Assembly (NCBI RefSeq): GCF_003148845.1
Contig: NZ_QGHA01000004.1
Location: forward strand, 310,001-374,000
DNA: 64,000 bases
Direction of reading: 5' to 3'
Origin: Mucilaginibacter oryzae
GTDB taxonomy: Bacteria; Bacteroidota; Bacteroidia; Sphingobacteriales; Sphingobacteriaceae
Position 1 is the stretch's first letter; the number at the start of each line of letters is the position of its first letter. Below, piece by piece: positions 8,491 to 16,380 of the stretch. The notes under the pieces were generated by a model. That model was given only the letters and a program-made list of their open reading frames with translations. It was not told where the DNA came from and did no database searches. The translations under genes and the position numbers were made by a program.

Positions 8491-8542
8491 ATTAAAATGG
8501 CGATGTATCGATTGCATCAAACCGGCTCATAACCTACCAAAA

Positions 8543-8601
8543 AGTGCGTTGCACACTAAATGGTGCATTCTTGACCGGCCTTGTTTGGCGGTATACCTTT
8601 G
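8543..8601 (+). promoter_or_regulatory. Promoter and possible operator between the HxlR and SDR genes
   Basis: TACCTTTG at 8594-8601 matches the -7 consensus, with TTG at 8571-8573 at a suitable -33 distance (20 bp). Upstream, GTGCGTTGCAC (8543-8553) is an inverted repeat that could be the regulator's binding site. The operator role is inferred from the divergent layout. Confidence 0.45.
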
Positions 8602-8620
8602 ATGTATCAAATCAAAGATA

Positions 8621-9385
8621 ATGAAAAAGTTACAAGGAAAAACAGCAGTAATTACAGGCGGTAACAGTGGCATAGGCCTGGCCACAGCACAGGAATTCAT
8701 TGCACAAGGTGCAAAAGTGATTATTACCGGCAGAAGCGAAAAAGCTATTAACGAGGCCGTTGAATTGTTAGGCGCCGACGCCAAAGGCGTAATTGCCGAT
8801 AGCGGCGACATGCAGCAGGTAAGCCAGCTTGGCGAAAAAGTGAAAGCCATTACCGAAAAAATTGACATTGTGTTTATCAATGCCGGTATAGGCCAGTTCA
8901 ACTCGACCGAGCAAATGAGCGAGCAGATGTTTGACGAGATCATGAATGTTAACTTTAAGGGTGCTTACTTCAGCATCCAGCAATTGCTGCCTTTAATTAA
9001 TGACGGCGGATCAATTATTCTCAATACTTCAATTAATGCCCACATTGGTATGGCAGGCGCTACAGTTTACGCGGCCAGTAAAGCGGCATTGCTTTCATTA
9101 GCTAAAAATATCTCTGCCGAGTTGTTGCCACGTCGGATCAGGGTTAACTCGGTAAGTCCTGGTCCGGTTGTAACGCCTTTACACACTGCAGATAAATTAG
9201 GCTTAACCCAGGAACAACTGGAAGGCATGGGTGCCGAGTTGGTAAAACAAATTCCGGTAGGCCGCTTTGGTTTAGCTGAAGAAATTGCTAAAGCTGTTAC
9301 CTTCTTCGCATCAGATGATTCAACTTTCGTGATCGGTGCAGAGCTGATTGCAGATGGCGGTATGGCTACTTTGAAAGGCGCGTAA
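8621..9385 (+). CDS. Short-chain dehydrogenase/reductase (SDR) family oxidoreductase
   Basis: This 254-residue classical SDR has the cofactor motif TGGNSGIG at residues 12-19, the NAG-type structural motif (FINAGIGQF) near residue 88, a catalytic Ser in LNTSINAHIG near residue 138, and the YAASK pair Tyr150/Lys154. It should oxidise or reduce an alcohol/carbonyl with NAD(P)(H); Arg at TGRSEKA near residue 38 favours NADPH. The substrate is unknown. The C-terminus (IGAELIADGGMATL) is normal for the family. It is divergent from the HxlR regulator, likely its controller. Confidence 0.93.
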   Translation: MKKLQGKTAVITGGNSGIGLATAQEFIAQGAKVIITGRSEKAINEAVELLGADAKGVIADSGDMQQVSQLGEKVKAITEKIDIVFINAGIGQFNSTEQMSEQMFDEIMNVNFKGAYFSIQQLLPLINDGGSIILNTSINAHIGMAGATVYAASKAALLSLAKNISAELLPRRIRVNSVSPGPVVTPLHTADKLGLTQEQLEGMGAELVKQIPVGRFGLAEEIAKAVTFFASDDSTFVIGAELIADGGMATLKGA

Positions 9386-9386
9386 A

Positions 9387-9418
9387 CCCCTCTAAATCTC
9401 CTCCGAAGGGGAGACTTT
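9387..9418. repeat. GC-rich palindromic repeat (CTCCGAAGGGGAG type)
   Basis: This element starts one base after the SDR stop codon and contains CTCCTCCGAAGGGGAG, an imperfect hairpin. It belongs to the same dispersed group as the elements at 56245 and 56322. The 9386-9865 gap otherwise holds an inverted-repeat pair (9502-9596) and the trxA promoter. Confidence 0.65.
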
Positions 9419-9501
9419 AAGAACGTTACTCTTTGGAGAATTGGGGTGAATGAAGAGTGGAGTAACGCAAAACGACTGGCGGCTTAGCTTCCGGTCTTTT
9501 T

Positions 9502-9596
9502 TGTTTGAACTTAAATTTTAAGGAATTTTAAGAATTTATAAAAATTGCCAAGCACTCTGCCCGTTCACTAAATTCCTTAAAATTCGAGTTCAGACA
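9502..9596. repeat. Inverted repeat pair of the TGTCTGAAC family
   Basis: Arms 9502-9529 (TGTTTGAACTTAAATTTTAA...) and 9569-9596 (ending ...GAGTTCAGACA) are inverted copies with about 24 of 28 positions matching, separated by 39 bp. The same TGTCTGAAC-n-ATTT core forms a 34-bp inverted pair upstream of argH (43722-43917) and a single copy at 55248. Confidence 0.7.
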
Positions 9597-9805
9597 ATTT
9601 GATCGGACACCCTTAATGTTAATTAAACCGCCGATGTGAAAAAGTAACCCAGCCGATGAGTTGTAAATATGCACTGTAAACAGGTTATTTGTATTATAAC
9701 ACCATGTCGCAAGCATATCACCAGGGCGCAAACGCGACAAATAGTCACATTTGCGTTAAGGGTGGGGGTTATGTTAATATAATTGTCACAATGTCAGCAA
9801 TGCAC

Positions 9806-9837
9806 TTGTGGCAAGCAATTTGAATAGTATATATTTG
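9806..9837 (+). promoter_or_regulatory. Promoter of trxA
   Basis: TATATTTG at 9830-9837 fits TAnnTTTG, and TTG at 9806-9808 is 21 bp upstream of it, within the usual -33 spacing. The ATG follows 28 bp later. Confidence 0.55.
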
Positions 9838-9865
9838 TAACTACAAAATTTAAAAAATAGAAATC

Positions 9866-10186
9866 ATGGCTTTAGAAATAACTGATGCAAACTTTGACGA
9901 GCTTGTCCTGAAATCAGACAAACCGGTATTAATTGACTTTTGGGCAGAATGGTGCGGTCCGTGTAGGATGGTTGGTCCGGTAGTTGAAGATATTGCAAAA
10001 GAATACGAAGGCAAAGCTGTTGTTGGTAAAGTAGACGTTGACAACAACCCAGGTATATCTGTAAAATACGGTATCCGTAACATCCCTGCCTTATTGTTCT
10101 TCAAAAATGGCGAAATTGTGGATAAACAAATCGGCGCTGTGCCAAAATCAGTATTAACTGATAAACTTGCAAAACAGTTAGCATAA
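9866..10186 (+). CDS. trxA: Thioredoxin
   Basis: This 106-residue classical cytoplasmic thioredoxin has the active site WCGPC (Cys30, Cys33) and the cis-proline loop NIPALLFF near residue 74. It is the full family length with no signal peptide. It reduces disulfides in enzymes such as peroxiredoxins (for example Bcp at 2067) using thioredoxin reductase, which is not in this window. It is a stand-alone transcription unit with its own promoter and a strong terminator. Confidence 0.97.
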   Translation: MALEITDANFDELVLKSDKPVLIDFWAEWCGPCRMVGPVVEDIAKEYEGKAVVGKVDVDNNPGISVKYGIRNIPALLFFKNGEIVDKQIGAVPKSVLTDKLAKQLA

Positions 10187-10244
10187 CCCCAATTAAATTT
10201 ATCTGATGCTATTCACTGTAGCATTAACACAACATATATAAGTG

Positions 10245-10276
10245 AAAAAGCGTTGCAATTTTGCAGCGCTTTTTTT
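10245..10276 (+). terminator. Rho-independent terminator of trxA
   Basis: AAAAAGCGTTGCAA pairs with TTGCAGCGCTTTTT, and the run continues as TTTTTTT. Confidence 0.85.
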
Positions 10277-10292
10277 ATGCCTATATTAGCTT

Positions 10293-11213
10293 ATGCCCAA
10301 ATTAAACGAAGAACAGCAGATCAGGCAACTGGCCAACCTCGAACTTTTGGCCCGGCAGGTGGTTGAGGGTTTTATAACCGGTTTGCATCAAAGCCCCTTC
10401 CATGGTTTTTCGGTTGAGTTTGCCGAACACCGGCTGTATAACAGCGGCGAATCGGTAAAAAATATCGACTGGAAGCTGCTGGCCCGTACCGATAAGCTGT
10501 TTGTTAAACAATTTGAGGAAGAAACCAACCTGCGTTGTTTCCTGTTGCTGGATACTTCATCATCCATGAACTTTCCGGAGAGCGGTACCAGCAAGCTTCA
10601 ATTTTCGGTTTACGCCATCGCATCGCTCATGTACCTGTTTAAAAAACAGCGCGACGCTTTTGGGCTTTGCCTGTTTTCGGATAAGATTGACTGGATCAGC
10701 GCGGCCAAGTCAACTACCACACACCTGTTTTACCTTTATGCCGAGCTTGAAAAAATGTATGCCGCCCCCAGGCTAAACACACCCACAAATATTACCGGTG
10801 TACTTCACCATATAGCTCGCGAAATTCACCAGCGATCATTAGTGATAATTTTTAGCGATATGCTGGAAAACAGCCTGAACGCTGAAAAACAGCAGGCGCT
10901 GTTCGCGGCTATTCAGCATTTAAAATTCAACAAGCATGAAGTGGTTATTTTTAATGTAACCGATAAACAAAAAGAACTGGACTTTAATTTTGATAACCGC
11001 CCGCACCACTTTGTGGATATTGAAAGCGGCGAAGAATTGAAGGTGAACCCGGTCCGTGTGCGGGAAGCATATAAAGCATCGTTAAACCAATACCATCACC
11101 AGCTTGCGCTAAAATGCGCCCAATACCACATCGATTTAGTTGATGCCGATGTTAACGAGGGATATCATCATATCTTAAATACCTACCTGATCAAGCGGAA
11201 CAAAATGATATAA
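10293..11213 (+). CDS. DUF58 domain-containing protein
   Basis: This 306-residue protein contains the DUF58 signature region (SGESVKNIDWKLLARTDKLF near residue 50) and a von Willebrand A-like segment beginning LLLDTSSSMNFP, whose DxSxS is a metal-ion-dependent adhesion site. DUF58 proteins usually sit beside MoxR-type AAA ATPases in chaperone-like operons, but no MoxR gene is present here; the neighbours are trxA and a two-component system. No transmembrane segment is visible. Its molecular role is not established. The start ATG lies 17 bp after the trxA terminator stem, which leaves little room for a separate promoter. Confidence 0.88.
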   Translation: MPKLNEEQQIRQLANLELLARQVVEGFITGLHQSPFHGFSVEFAEHRLYNSGESVKNIDWKLLARTDKLFVKQFEEETNLRCFLLLDTSSSMNFPESGTSKLQFSVYAIASLMYLFKKQRDAFGLCLFSDKIDWISAAKSTTTHLFYLYAELEKMYAAPRLNTPTNITGVLHHIAREIHQRSLVIIFSDMLENSLNAEKQQALFAAIQHLKFNKHEVVIFNVTDKQKELDFNFDNRPHHFVDIESGEELKVNPVRVREAYKASLNQYHHQLALKCAQYHIDLVDADVNEGYHHILNTYLIKRNKMI

Positions 11214-11322
11214 TAAACACTTCCGCTTCCTCAGGCGCATTACGTTTACATCAACCTCAAGGTATATCACATAATCGGAAATTATATGATGACTAAGCTA
11301 AACGCGTGAGTTAAATCCGCAA

Positions 11323-11356
11323 AAAAGGCCCTTATCTTTTCAGATAACGGCCTTTT
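11323..11356. terminator. Bidirectional terminator between DUF58 and histidine kinase genes
   Basis: AAAAGGCCCTTATCT / AGATAACGGCCTTTT form a long stem with loop TTTC, flanked by A- and T-runs, between two convergent genes. Confidence 0.85.
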
Positions 11357-11449
11357 GCAATTGTTTATTTAATAGGGGAATTTAAAAAAGTAAACTATCG
11401 CAAAAATACCTGATCTAAGATGAGGAACCCGTGAAGAAATAATGAAGAA

Positions 11450-12769
11450 TTATTCACGGTTAAATACCAGATAAACACTGGTTCCCTTTCCTTTAACCGA
11501 ATCAATTTTAACCTTTATATCGTGGAAAGCCGTAATGCTTTTTACAATAGCCAGTCCAAGCCCGTAACTTTCCCGTTCATCGGTTTCAAATTTCTCGAAG
11601 CGGTTAAAGGCGTTTTCAATTTGTTTCTGATCCATACCGGTACCGGTATCGGTAATTTCCAGTATATAAACATCATCTTTTAATTCGTCGGCTATGATGA
11701 TGCTTCCTTTGGGAACGTTGTATTTGATGGCGTTATTAACAAGGTTAAACAACAGCGTGTGCATTAACGGCCGGTTACCCATTATGGAGTAGATGTACTT
11801 CATGTTATTGGTGAAGCTAAGCCGTTTTTCATCCATGCGGTCTTCCAGTTCCTCCTGGATCTCCATAATCACCCCGGCTATCATTACCACATCGGCCTTA
11901 TCGTACTGGTTATTTTCCACCTTCGAGATCAGCAACAAGCTGTTAATGATTGATTTAAGGCGATTCAACGTTTTAAGTGAAGCGTGCATTTTATTTTCGC
12001 CGGCTTCGCTTAATTCTTCCTGCAGCAGGATATTTTCGAGCCTCGAACTGATGATGGAAATAGGCGTAAGCAGCTCGTGCGATACGTTGGCTATAAATTG
12101 CTTTTCGAGGCTGAACAGCGCGCTGATCTTCTTCATGAGCGAGCTGATGCTATCATCCAGCAATTCGAAATCCTGGGTGCTGGTTTTAATTTTTTCATAA
12201 TCAAAATTCAGCGGGTCGTTTACTTTAATCAGCTTCCGGTCAATGATCTGGTAAAACGGGGCAAGCAAAAATTTGGTGAAAATCAAATCACTTGCCAGGG
12301 TAAGCGCAAGGGCAATGATCAAAGTGAGCAGCGTAAACCTTTTGATGATAGATTTTAACTCTTCTATCGAAGTAATAGCAACACCAATTTCCAGCTGGTA
12401 ACTATGGTTATTGAAATTAAACTGGTGGGTAAGGATGCGGTAAGTTTGCTCGTTGTGCTCAATGTTCCGGGTTTCGGTGGTAAACTTATTGCCGTTTGTA
12501 GCCGTTGGCTGAAATTTTATAGGGGTTATGGTGATAAACTCTTCCTGTAAAATATTATAATCGGTATATTTTTCAAGCCTGGTAAGATGGCTGTTGATAT
12601 CCTTCGAGCCAAGGTTTTTCAGCGTTTCGCGTTCATCATCCTCCAAACGCAATTCGATGTGGTTGTACGAAATTTTTTCGATGGAAAGCAGGATGAGCAG
12701 GCCCGTAAAAAGGATAATGGCTAACTTGGTTAACGTATTATAGAGGGCCAGTTTTACCTGTAATTTCAT
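11450..12769 (-). CDS. Two-component sensor histidine kinase
   Basis: This 439-residue membrane kinase has a first hydrophobic segment at residues 12-28, a periplasmic sensor region of about 120 residues, and a second membrane helix around residues 145-165. A linker, the dimerisation/phosphoacceptor helix with VSHELLTPIS (His near residue 230) and the ATPase domain (NAIKYN, DTGTGMD, GLGLAIV) follow. The usual Arg of HExRTP is replaced by Leu in the H-box. It is 9 bp downstream of its cognate response regulator gene (12779-13456), and the two surely form one operon. The signal sensed cannot be told from the sequence. Confidence 0.95.
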   Translation of the reverse strand: MKLQVKLALYNTLTKLAIILFTGLLILLSIEKISYNHIELRLEDDERETLKNLGSKDINSHLTRLEKYTDYNILQEEFITITPIKFQPTATNGNKFTTETRNIEHNEQTYRILTHQFNFNNHSYQLEIGVAITSIEELKSIIKRFTLLTLIIALALTLASDLIFTKFLLAPFYQIIDRKLIKVNDPLNFDYEKIKTSTQDFELLDDSISSLMKKISALFSLEKQFIANVSHELLTPISIISSRLENILLQEELSEAGENKMHASLKTLNRLKSIINSLLLISKVENNQYDKADVVMIAGVIMEIQEELEDRMDEKRLSFTNNMKYIYSIMGNRPLMHTLLFNLVNNAIKYNVPKGSIIIADELKDDVYILEITDTGTGMDQKQIENAFNRFEKFETDERESYGLGLAIVKSITAFHDIKVKIDSVKGKGTSVYLVFNRE

Positions 12770-12778
12770 CTGGGGATG

Positions 12779-13456
12779 TTAGATGTTGATCCGGTAGCCA
12801 ATGCTGCGTACGGTTTCAAACCAATCGATAGGGATATAGGCCGATAATTTTTTGCGGAGGTTTTTCACATGGACATCCACAAAGTTCGAGTCGGAATTGA
12901 TTTCCAGCACATCGCCCCAAACGTGTTCGGTAAGGTTGGTGCGCGATATTACCCGGTTTTTATTCAGCACCAAATAGTTAAAAATTTCAAACTCCTTTTT
13001 GGTGAGGGCTATGCGTTCGTCGTTATAAGTTACCGTGCGGTTCTGGATATTGATTTTTAAGCCTTTTACGTTAATATCATTACTTTCCAGCCGGTGTTTA
13101 CGGCGCGTTATGGCATGCATGCGGGCCAAAAGCTCGTTAAGCGAAAACGGTTTGGCAAGATAATCATCAGCGCCTTGCTCCAGGCCCGATACCCGGTCGT
13201 CAACAGCGCCGCGGGCGGTTAGTATAATCACCGCGTCTTCACGCTCGCCCATGCCTTTCAGCATCTTGAGCAGGTCGAAACCGTCGCCGTCGGGCAAGCC
13301 AAGATCAAGCAGGATAAAATCGTAATTGTTTACAAAGATCTTTTCAGACGCCGACCTTTTGGTACGGGCATGCTCAACCGTAAAACCTTCGTGGCTTAAA
13401 AACTCGTCGACTTCAAGGGCAAGGCCTTTTTCGTCTTCAACAATTAACACGTTCAT
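12779..13456 (-). CDS. OmpR-family response regulator
   Basis: This protein of about 225 residues has an N-terminal receiver domain (MNVLIVEDEKG, phosphoacceptor Asp in ILLDLGLPDGDGF near residue 51, Lys in LAKPFS) and a C-terminal winged-helix DNA-binding domain (LTKKEFEIFNYLVLN ... VDVHVKNLRKKL). I start it at the ATG at 13456: the reading frame stays open to 13510, but a -7 motif at 13471-13478 and homology with MNVLIVEDE exclude the longer form. It is first in the operon with the histidine kinase. Confidence 0.95.
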   Translation of the reverse strand: MNVLIVEDEKGLALEVDEFLSHEGFTVEHARTKRSASEKIFVNNYDFILLDLGLPDGDGFDLLKMLKGMGEREDAVIILTARGAVDDRVSGLEQGADDYLAKPFSLNELLARMHAITRRKHRLESNDINVKGLKINIQNRTVTYNDERIALTKKEFEIFNYLVLNKNRVISRTNLTEHVWGDVLEINSDSNFVDVHVKNLRKKLSAYIPIDWFETVRSIGYRINI

Positions 13457-13470
13457 ATCTGTGCAAGTTA

Positions 13471-13478
13471 CAAAATTA
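13471..13478 (-). promoter_or_regulatory. -7 promoter element for the two-component operon
   Basis: The minus strand reads TAATTTTG (TAnnTTTG), 14 bp upstream of the ATG at 13456. It decides the shorter start. Confidence 0.5.
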
Positions 13479-13656
13479 TCCAAAATCATAGGCTCCACAA
13501 TTTGAAGCAAGTTTAAAGCGGTAGGATTAGTAAATAATGAAGAAATACCTTCCTCTTGGCGTGACGGGACTATACAACGTAAATTTCCGTTAAATTGAAA
13601 TTGTACAAATCAATTTGCTATAATCGCTGTTACCAGTAAAAGCCACAATATCTACT

Positions 13657-15129
13657 ATGAGACTTTCTATCGAACGCAAGCCTATCAGAGTAAACCCCGA
13701 CCCGAAACGTGTTATCGCCAGGTTCTTTTTTAACGGGAACGACAGGGCTAAGGAAGTTATTGAACGTGTAATGCGCATCAGCGAAGATGATGCTTTCGGT
13801 ATAGTATCGCCGCTGCTTCAGGAATATTCCAAACGCCACCGCAATATAACCCGGGTGCTTAACCGTCATTGCAGCAAACTAAAGCCTTTGTTTTTGGAGC
13901 TTAATATTGATTTTGATACACTTTCGGTTTACCGTAAACTGCTGATCGGTTCGTATTTTACCCATGAATATTCTATCGAATCGGCCGCGTTTTTTAATCC
14001 TTCAATCATTGAAGACCCCGACCAAACCGAACTGGAAGACGGGCAGCGCCGCGTAATTATCAGTTTCAGGGCAGTGGGCGAAGGCCATATTTCGTCAATA
14101 ACCTTTCGCCGGGCTATGATTGATAAATTTAACAATATCACTATCCAACCCGCCGGTGATTATATTGACGAAGCCGAAATAGTGCGCAACGCGGTTTACA
14201 ACAAAAAACTGTTTTTTGAAAAAGCGGCCGTCACCCGGATTAGCATCGATGTGATTAATGAGCTTGAAAGCAAGCTCGATCATCATTTTGAATACGCCAA
14301 TTTGCGCCGTATCATTACAGATTCGCAGCAATTGCAGGAAGATGATATTAAACGCCTGGAATATGATAAGGTACTGTGGCTGGCCGATTCATACTACGAA
14401 ATAGTTTTCTCGCTGGATACCGACGTTTCCGACAGGGTAATCTTCCCGATCTCGGAGTATGAACGTAAAGGCATTGAAGACGCCCGTTTTGTACACTTTA
14501 CTAATGATGACGGCACTAAACTTTACTATGCCACCTATACGGCCTATGATGGTTCGCTGATTATGCCCAAGCTACTGCAAACCAGCGATTTTTACAATTT
14601 CAAGATCATGCCCCTTTATGGCGCGGGAGCGCAGAATAAAAACCTGGCCCTGTTTCCGCGCAAAGTGAATGGCAAATACGTTATGATATCGCGTATAGAC
14701 GGCTGCAATAATTACATCATGTATTCGGATAAGATCAACATTTGGGAGAAGCCGATAAAACTGCAGCAACCAGAATTTAGCTGGGAGTTTGTACAGATGG
14801 GCAACTGCGGTTCGCCTATCGAAACAGAGGAAGGCTGGATTATGATCACCCACGGTGTCGGCCCTATGCGCCGCTACGTGCTGGGGGCAAGTTTGCTTAA
14901 ACTGGATGACCCTACGGTGGAGATCGGCCGTCTGCGCGAACCGCTGCTGATTCCTAATGCAGATGAAAGAGAGGGTTACGTGCCAAATGTATTGTATTCA
15001 TGTGGCTCCATTATCCATAATAATAAACTGATTATCCCTTACGGTGTATCTGATTCATCCACAGCGTTTGCCGAGGTTTGTCTGGACGAACTTTTGGCCA
15101 AGCTTAAGGCCGACGCCATTAGGGCTTAA
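13657..15129 (+). CDS. Glycoside hydrolase family 130 protein (mannoside phosphorylase-like)
   Basis: This 490-residue protein has an N-terminal helical region (about residues 1-110) followed by a GH130-type five-bladed propeller. Family hallmarks are FNPSIIEDPDQ near residue 110, ISFRAVGEGHISSITFR near 130, ALFPRKVNGKYVMISRIDG near 335 and ITHGVGPMRRY near 400. GH130 members phosphorolyse or hydrolyse beta-mannosides, giving mannose 1-phosphate in the phosphorylases. The helical extension makes it longer than the 330-390 residues of the classic enzymes. No signal peptide is seen, so it should be cytoplasmic. The two GT4 genes at 23.9-27.2 kb may be functionally linked. Confidence 0.9.
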   Translation: MRLSIERKPIRVNPDPKRVIARFFFNGNDRAKEVIERVMRISEDDAFGIVSPLLQEYSKRHRNITRVLNRHCSKLKPLFLELNIDFDTLSVYRKLLIGSYFTHEYSIESAAFFNPSIIEDPDQTELEDGQRRVIISFRAVGEGHISSITFRRAMIDKFNNITIQPAGDYIDEAEIVRNAVYNKKLFFEKAAVTRISIDVINELESKLDHHFEYANLRRIITDSQQLQEDDIKRLEYDKVLWLADSYYEIVFSLDTDVSDRVIFPISEYERKGIEDARFVHFTNDDGTKLYYATYTAYDGSLIMPKLLQTSDFYNFKIMPLYGAGAQNKNLALFPRKVNGKYVMISRIDGCNNYIMYSDKINIWEKPIKLQQPEFSWEFVQMGNCGSPIETEEGWIMITHGVGPMRRYVLGASLLKLDDPTVEIGRLREPLLIPNADEREGYVPNVLYSCGSIIHNNKLIIPYGVSDSSTAFAEVCLDELLAKLKADAIRA

Positions 15130-15180
15130 AGCGGAGGGCTAAACGCTTAAAGCTGTAAAAAAGCATCATTGTAATCCTAT

Positions 15181-15367
15181 GTTCAGGAACGCGCGGCACG
15201 CGCGCACCAGCATGAGGCTGGTGTAACGAAATAAGCTTCAAGCCTAAGGCTGAAGGCCGAAAGCCATAAAAAAAGCATCATTGCGACTTACGAAGCAATG
15301 GTGCTTTTCTGTTTAATAACAGCAAAAAGCTTTCCGCTTTCAGCATTCTGCATTAAGCTAAAAAAAA
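15181..15367. repeat. Long direct repeat with terminator-like hairpin, copy 1
   Basis: This is the first of two copies of a unit of about 187 bp that begins GTTCAGGAACGCGCGGCACG and ends with CATTAAGCTAAAAAAA. Inside, AAAAGCATCATTGC...GCAATGGTGCTTTT (15271-15308) forms a 14-bp stem with one wobble pair and could terminate GH130 transcription. An extra stem-start (AAAAAAGCATCATTGT) lies at 15157. The 15130-15711 gap contains no gene that I can support. Confidence 0.85.
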
Positions 15368-15377
15368 CTTCCCTATA

Positions 15378-15402
15378 GCTGGCGCACGCGTGCCGCGTGT
15401 GC
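15378..15402. repeat. Inverted partial copy of the repeat 5' end
   Basis: GCTGGCGCACGCGTGCCGCG resembles the reverse complement of the 5' end of both repeat copies (about 21 of 25 positions), so the two direct copies flank an inverted fragment of themselves. Confidence 0.6.
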
Positions 15403-15429
15403 ACCCTGCATGCTACAGCTTTTCTATTT

Positions 15430-15616
15430 GTTCAGGAACGCGCGGCACGTGCGTACCAGCGTGAGGCTGTTGTAACGAAATAAGCTTAAAGCCTAAGGCT
15501 TAAGGCCGAAAGCCATAAAAAAGCATCACTGCGACTTACGAAGCAATGGTGCTTCTCTGTTTAATAGCAGCAAAAAGCTTTCCGCTTTCAGCATTCTGCA
15601 TTAAGCTAAAAAAAAA
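15430..15616. repeat. Long direct repeat with terminator-like hairpin, copy 2
   Basis: This second copy is shifted by 248-249 bp and nearly identical to the first over its whole length, including the ACGAAGCAAT hairpin (15519-15556) and the A-rich end. Confidence 0.85.
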
Positions 15617-15711
15617 GACAATTAACTGATAATAAGTCATTTGATTTTCAAAAAAGCAATCTTTTAAATTATTAGATAAAACCAAACCTGGTTTTTGGAG
15701 TTAAATACAGT

Positions 15712-16380
15712 ATGAAAAAGATAATTTTAAGCATAAGCATTATACTGTTTTCGCTTTCGGGTTTTGGCCAGGCACTGAAGCCCGTAAAGATAGATAGCCT
15801 TGTTACGGTATCGTTGCCTACGGGGTTTACTAAAAAAGATACATTAGGTCAGCAGATATACCAGGGTACCGGATCATTAGGAAATATACTTGTTTTACGT
15901 GTTCCAAACGCGAATAACAAACCCCTGAACAAGGAGAAGGACCTGAAAGATGTTTTTAAAAATTACATCAAAGGCATCCAGAAACAATCTGTTAATGGTA
16001 GCGTGATGTATCCGCGCGATACCACCATCGGAAAACTGGAAGGTAAGGTTTTTACCTTGCGTATCGATAACAGCGGCTCTACCGGCGAATCGCCCGAGTT
16101 GAGAAATTTTATCCTGTTATACACCCAGGATGCTACCTATACCTTTGAATATAATTACCCTGAACAGCGGGCCGACCTGGCAAAAAATGAGCTGAAACAA
16201 TTTTCAAGTTCTATAAGCATAGCCCCAAGTTTAGATCGCCGCGACCAATACCTGTCTGACGCGAAGGGTTTATCATCGCCGGTTAAAATAGGTATTTACG
16301 GCGGTGGCGCTATCCTTGTATTTATTATTGTTTTTACAGTAATACGCCGCAAAAACAGGCAGCTTGAAGCCGGGGTTTAG
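15712..16380 (+). CDS. Hypothetical secreted protein with C-terminal membrane anchor
   Basis: I do not recognise a family. The 222 residues begin with a signal peptide (MKKIILSISIILFSLSGFGQ). A periplasmic domain of about 170 residues, predicted mostly beta, follows (LVTVSLPTGFTKKDTLG, GKVFTLRIDNSG). A single membrane helix (about residues 193-211, IGIYGGGAILVFIIVFTVI) and a short positively charged tail (RRKNRQ) close the protein. The topology suggests a domain held on the outer face of the inner membrane. Its last bases overlap the 3' end of the convergent PAP2 gene by four bases, so the two stop codons interlock. Confidence 0.75.
   Translation: MKKIILSISIILFSLSGFGQALKPVKIDSLVTVSLPTGFTKKDTLGQQIYQGTGSLGNILVLRVPNANNKPLNKEKDLKDVFKNYIKGIQKQSVNGSVMYPRDTTIGKLEGKVFTLRIDNSGSTGESPELRNFILLYTQDATYTFEYNYPEQRADLAKNELKQFSSSISIAPSLDRRDQYLSDAKGLSSPVKIGIYGGGAILVFIIVFTVIRRKNRQLEAGV

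Noticed and set aside
8527..8943. 138-codon minus-strand open frame overlapping the SDR gene
   Set aside because: Antisense to a clearly real SDR N-terminus with complete cofactor motif; the frame has no family features.
15181..15616. Insertion sequence ends flanking a lost element
   Set aside because: The repeats are direct, long and hairpin-rich, with no transposase remnant between or beside them.
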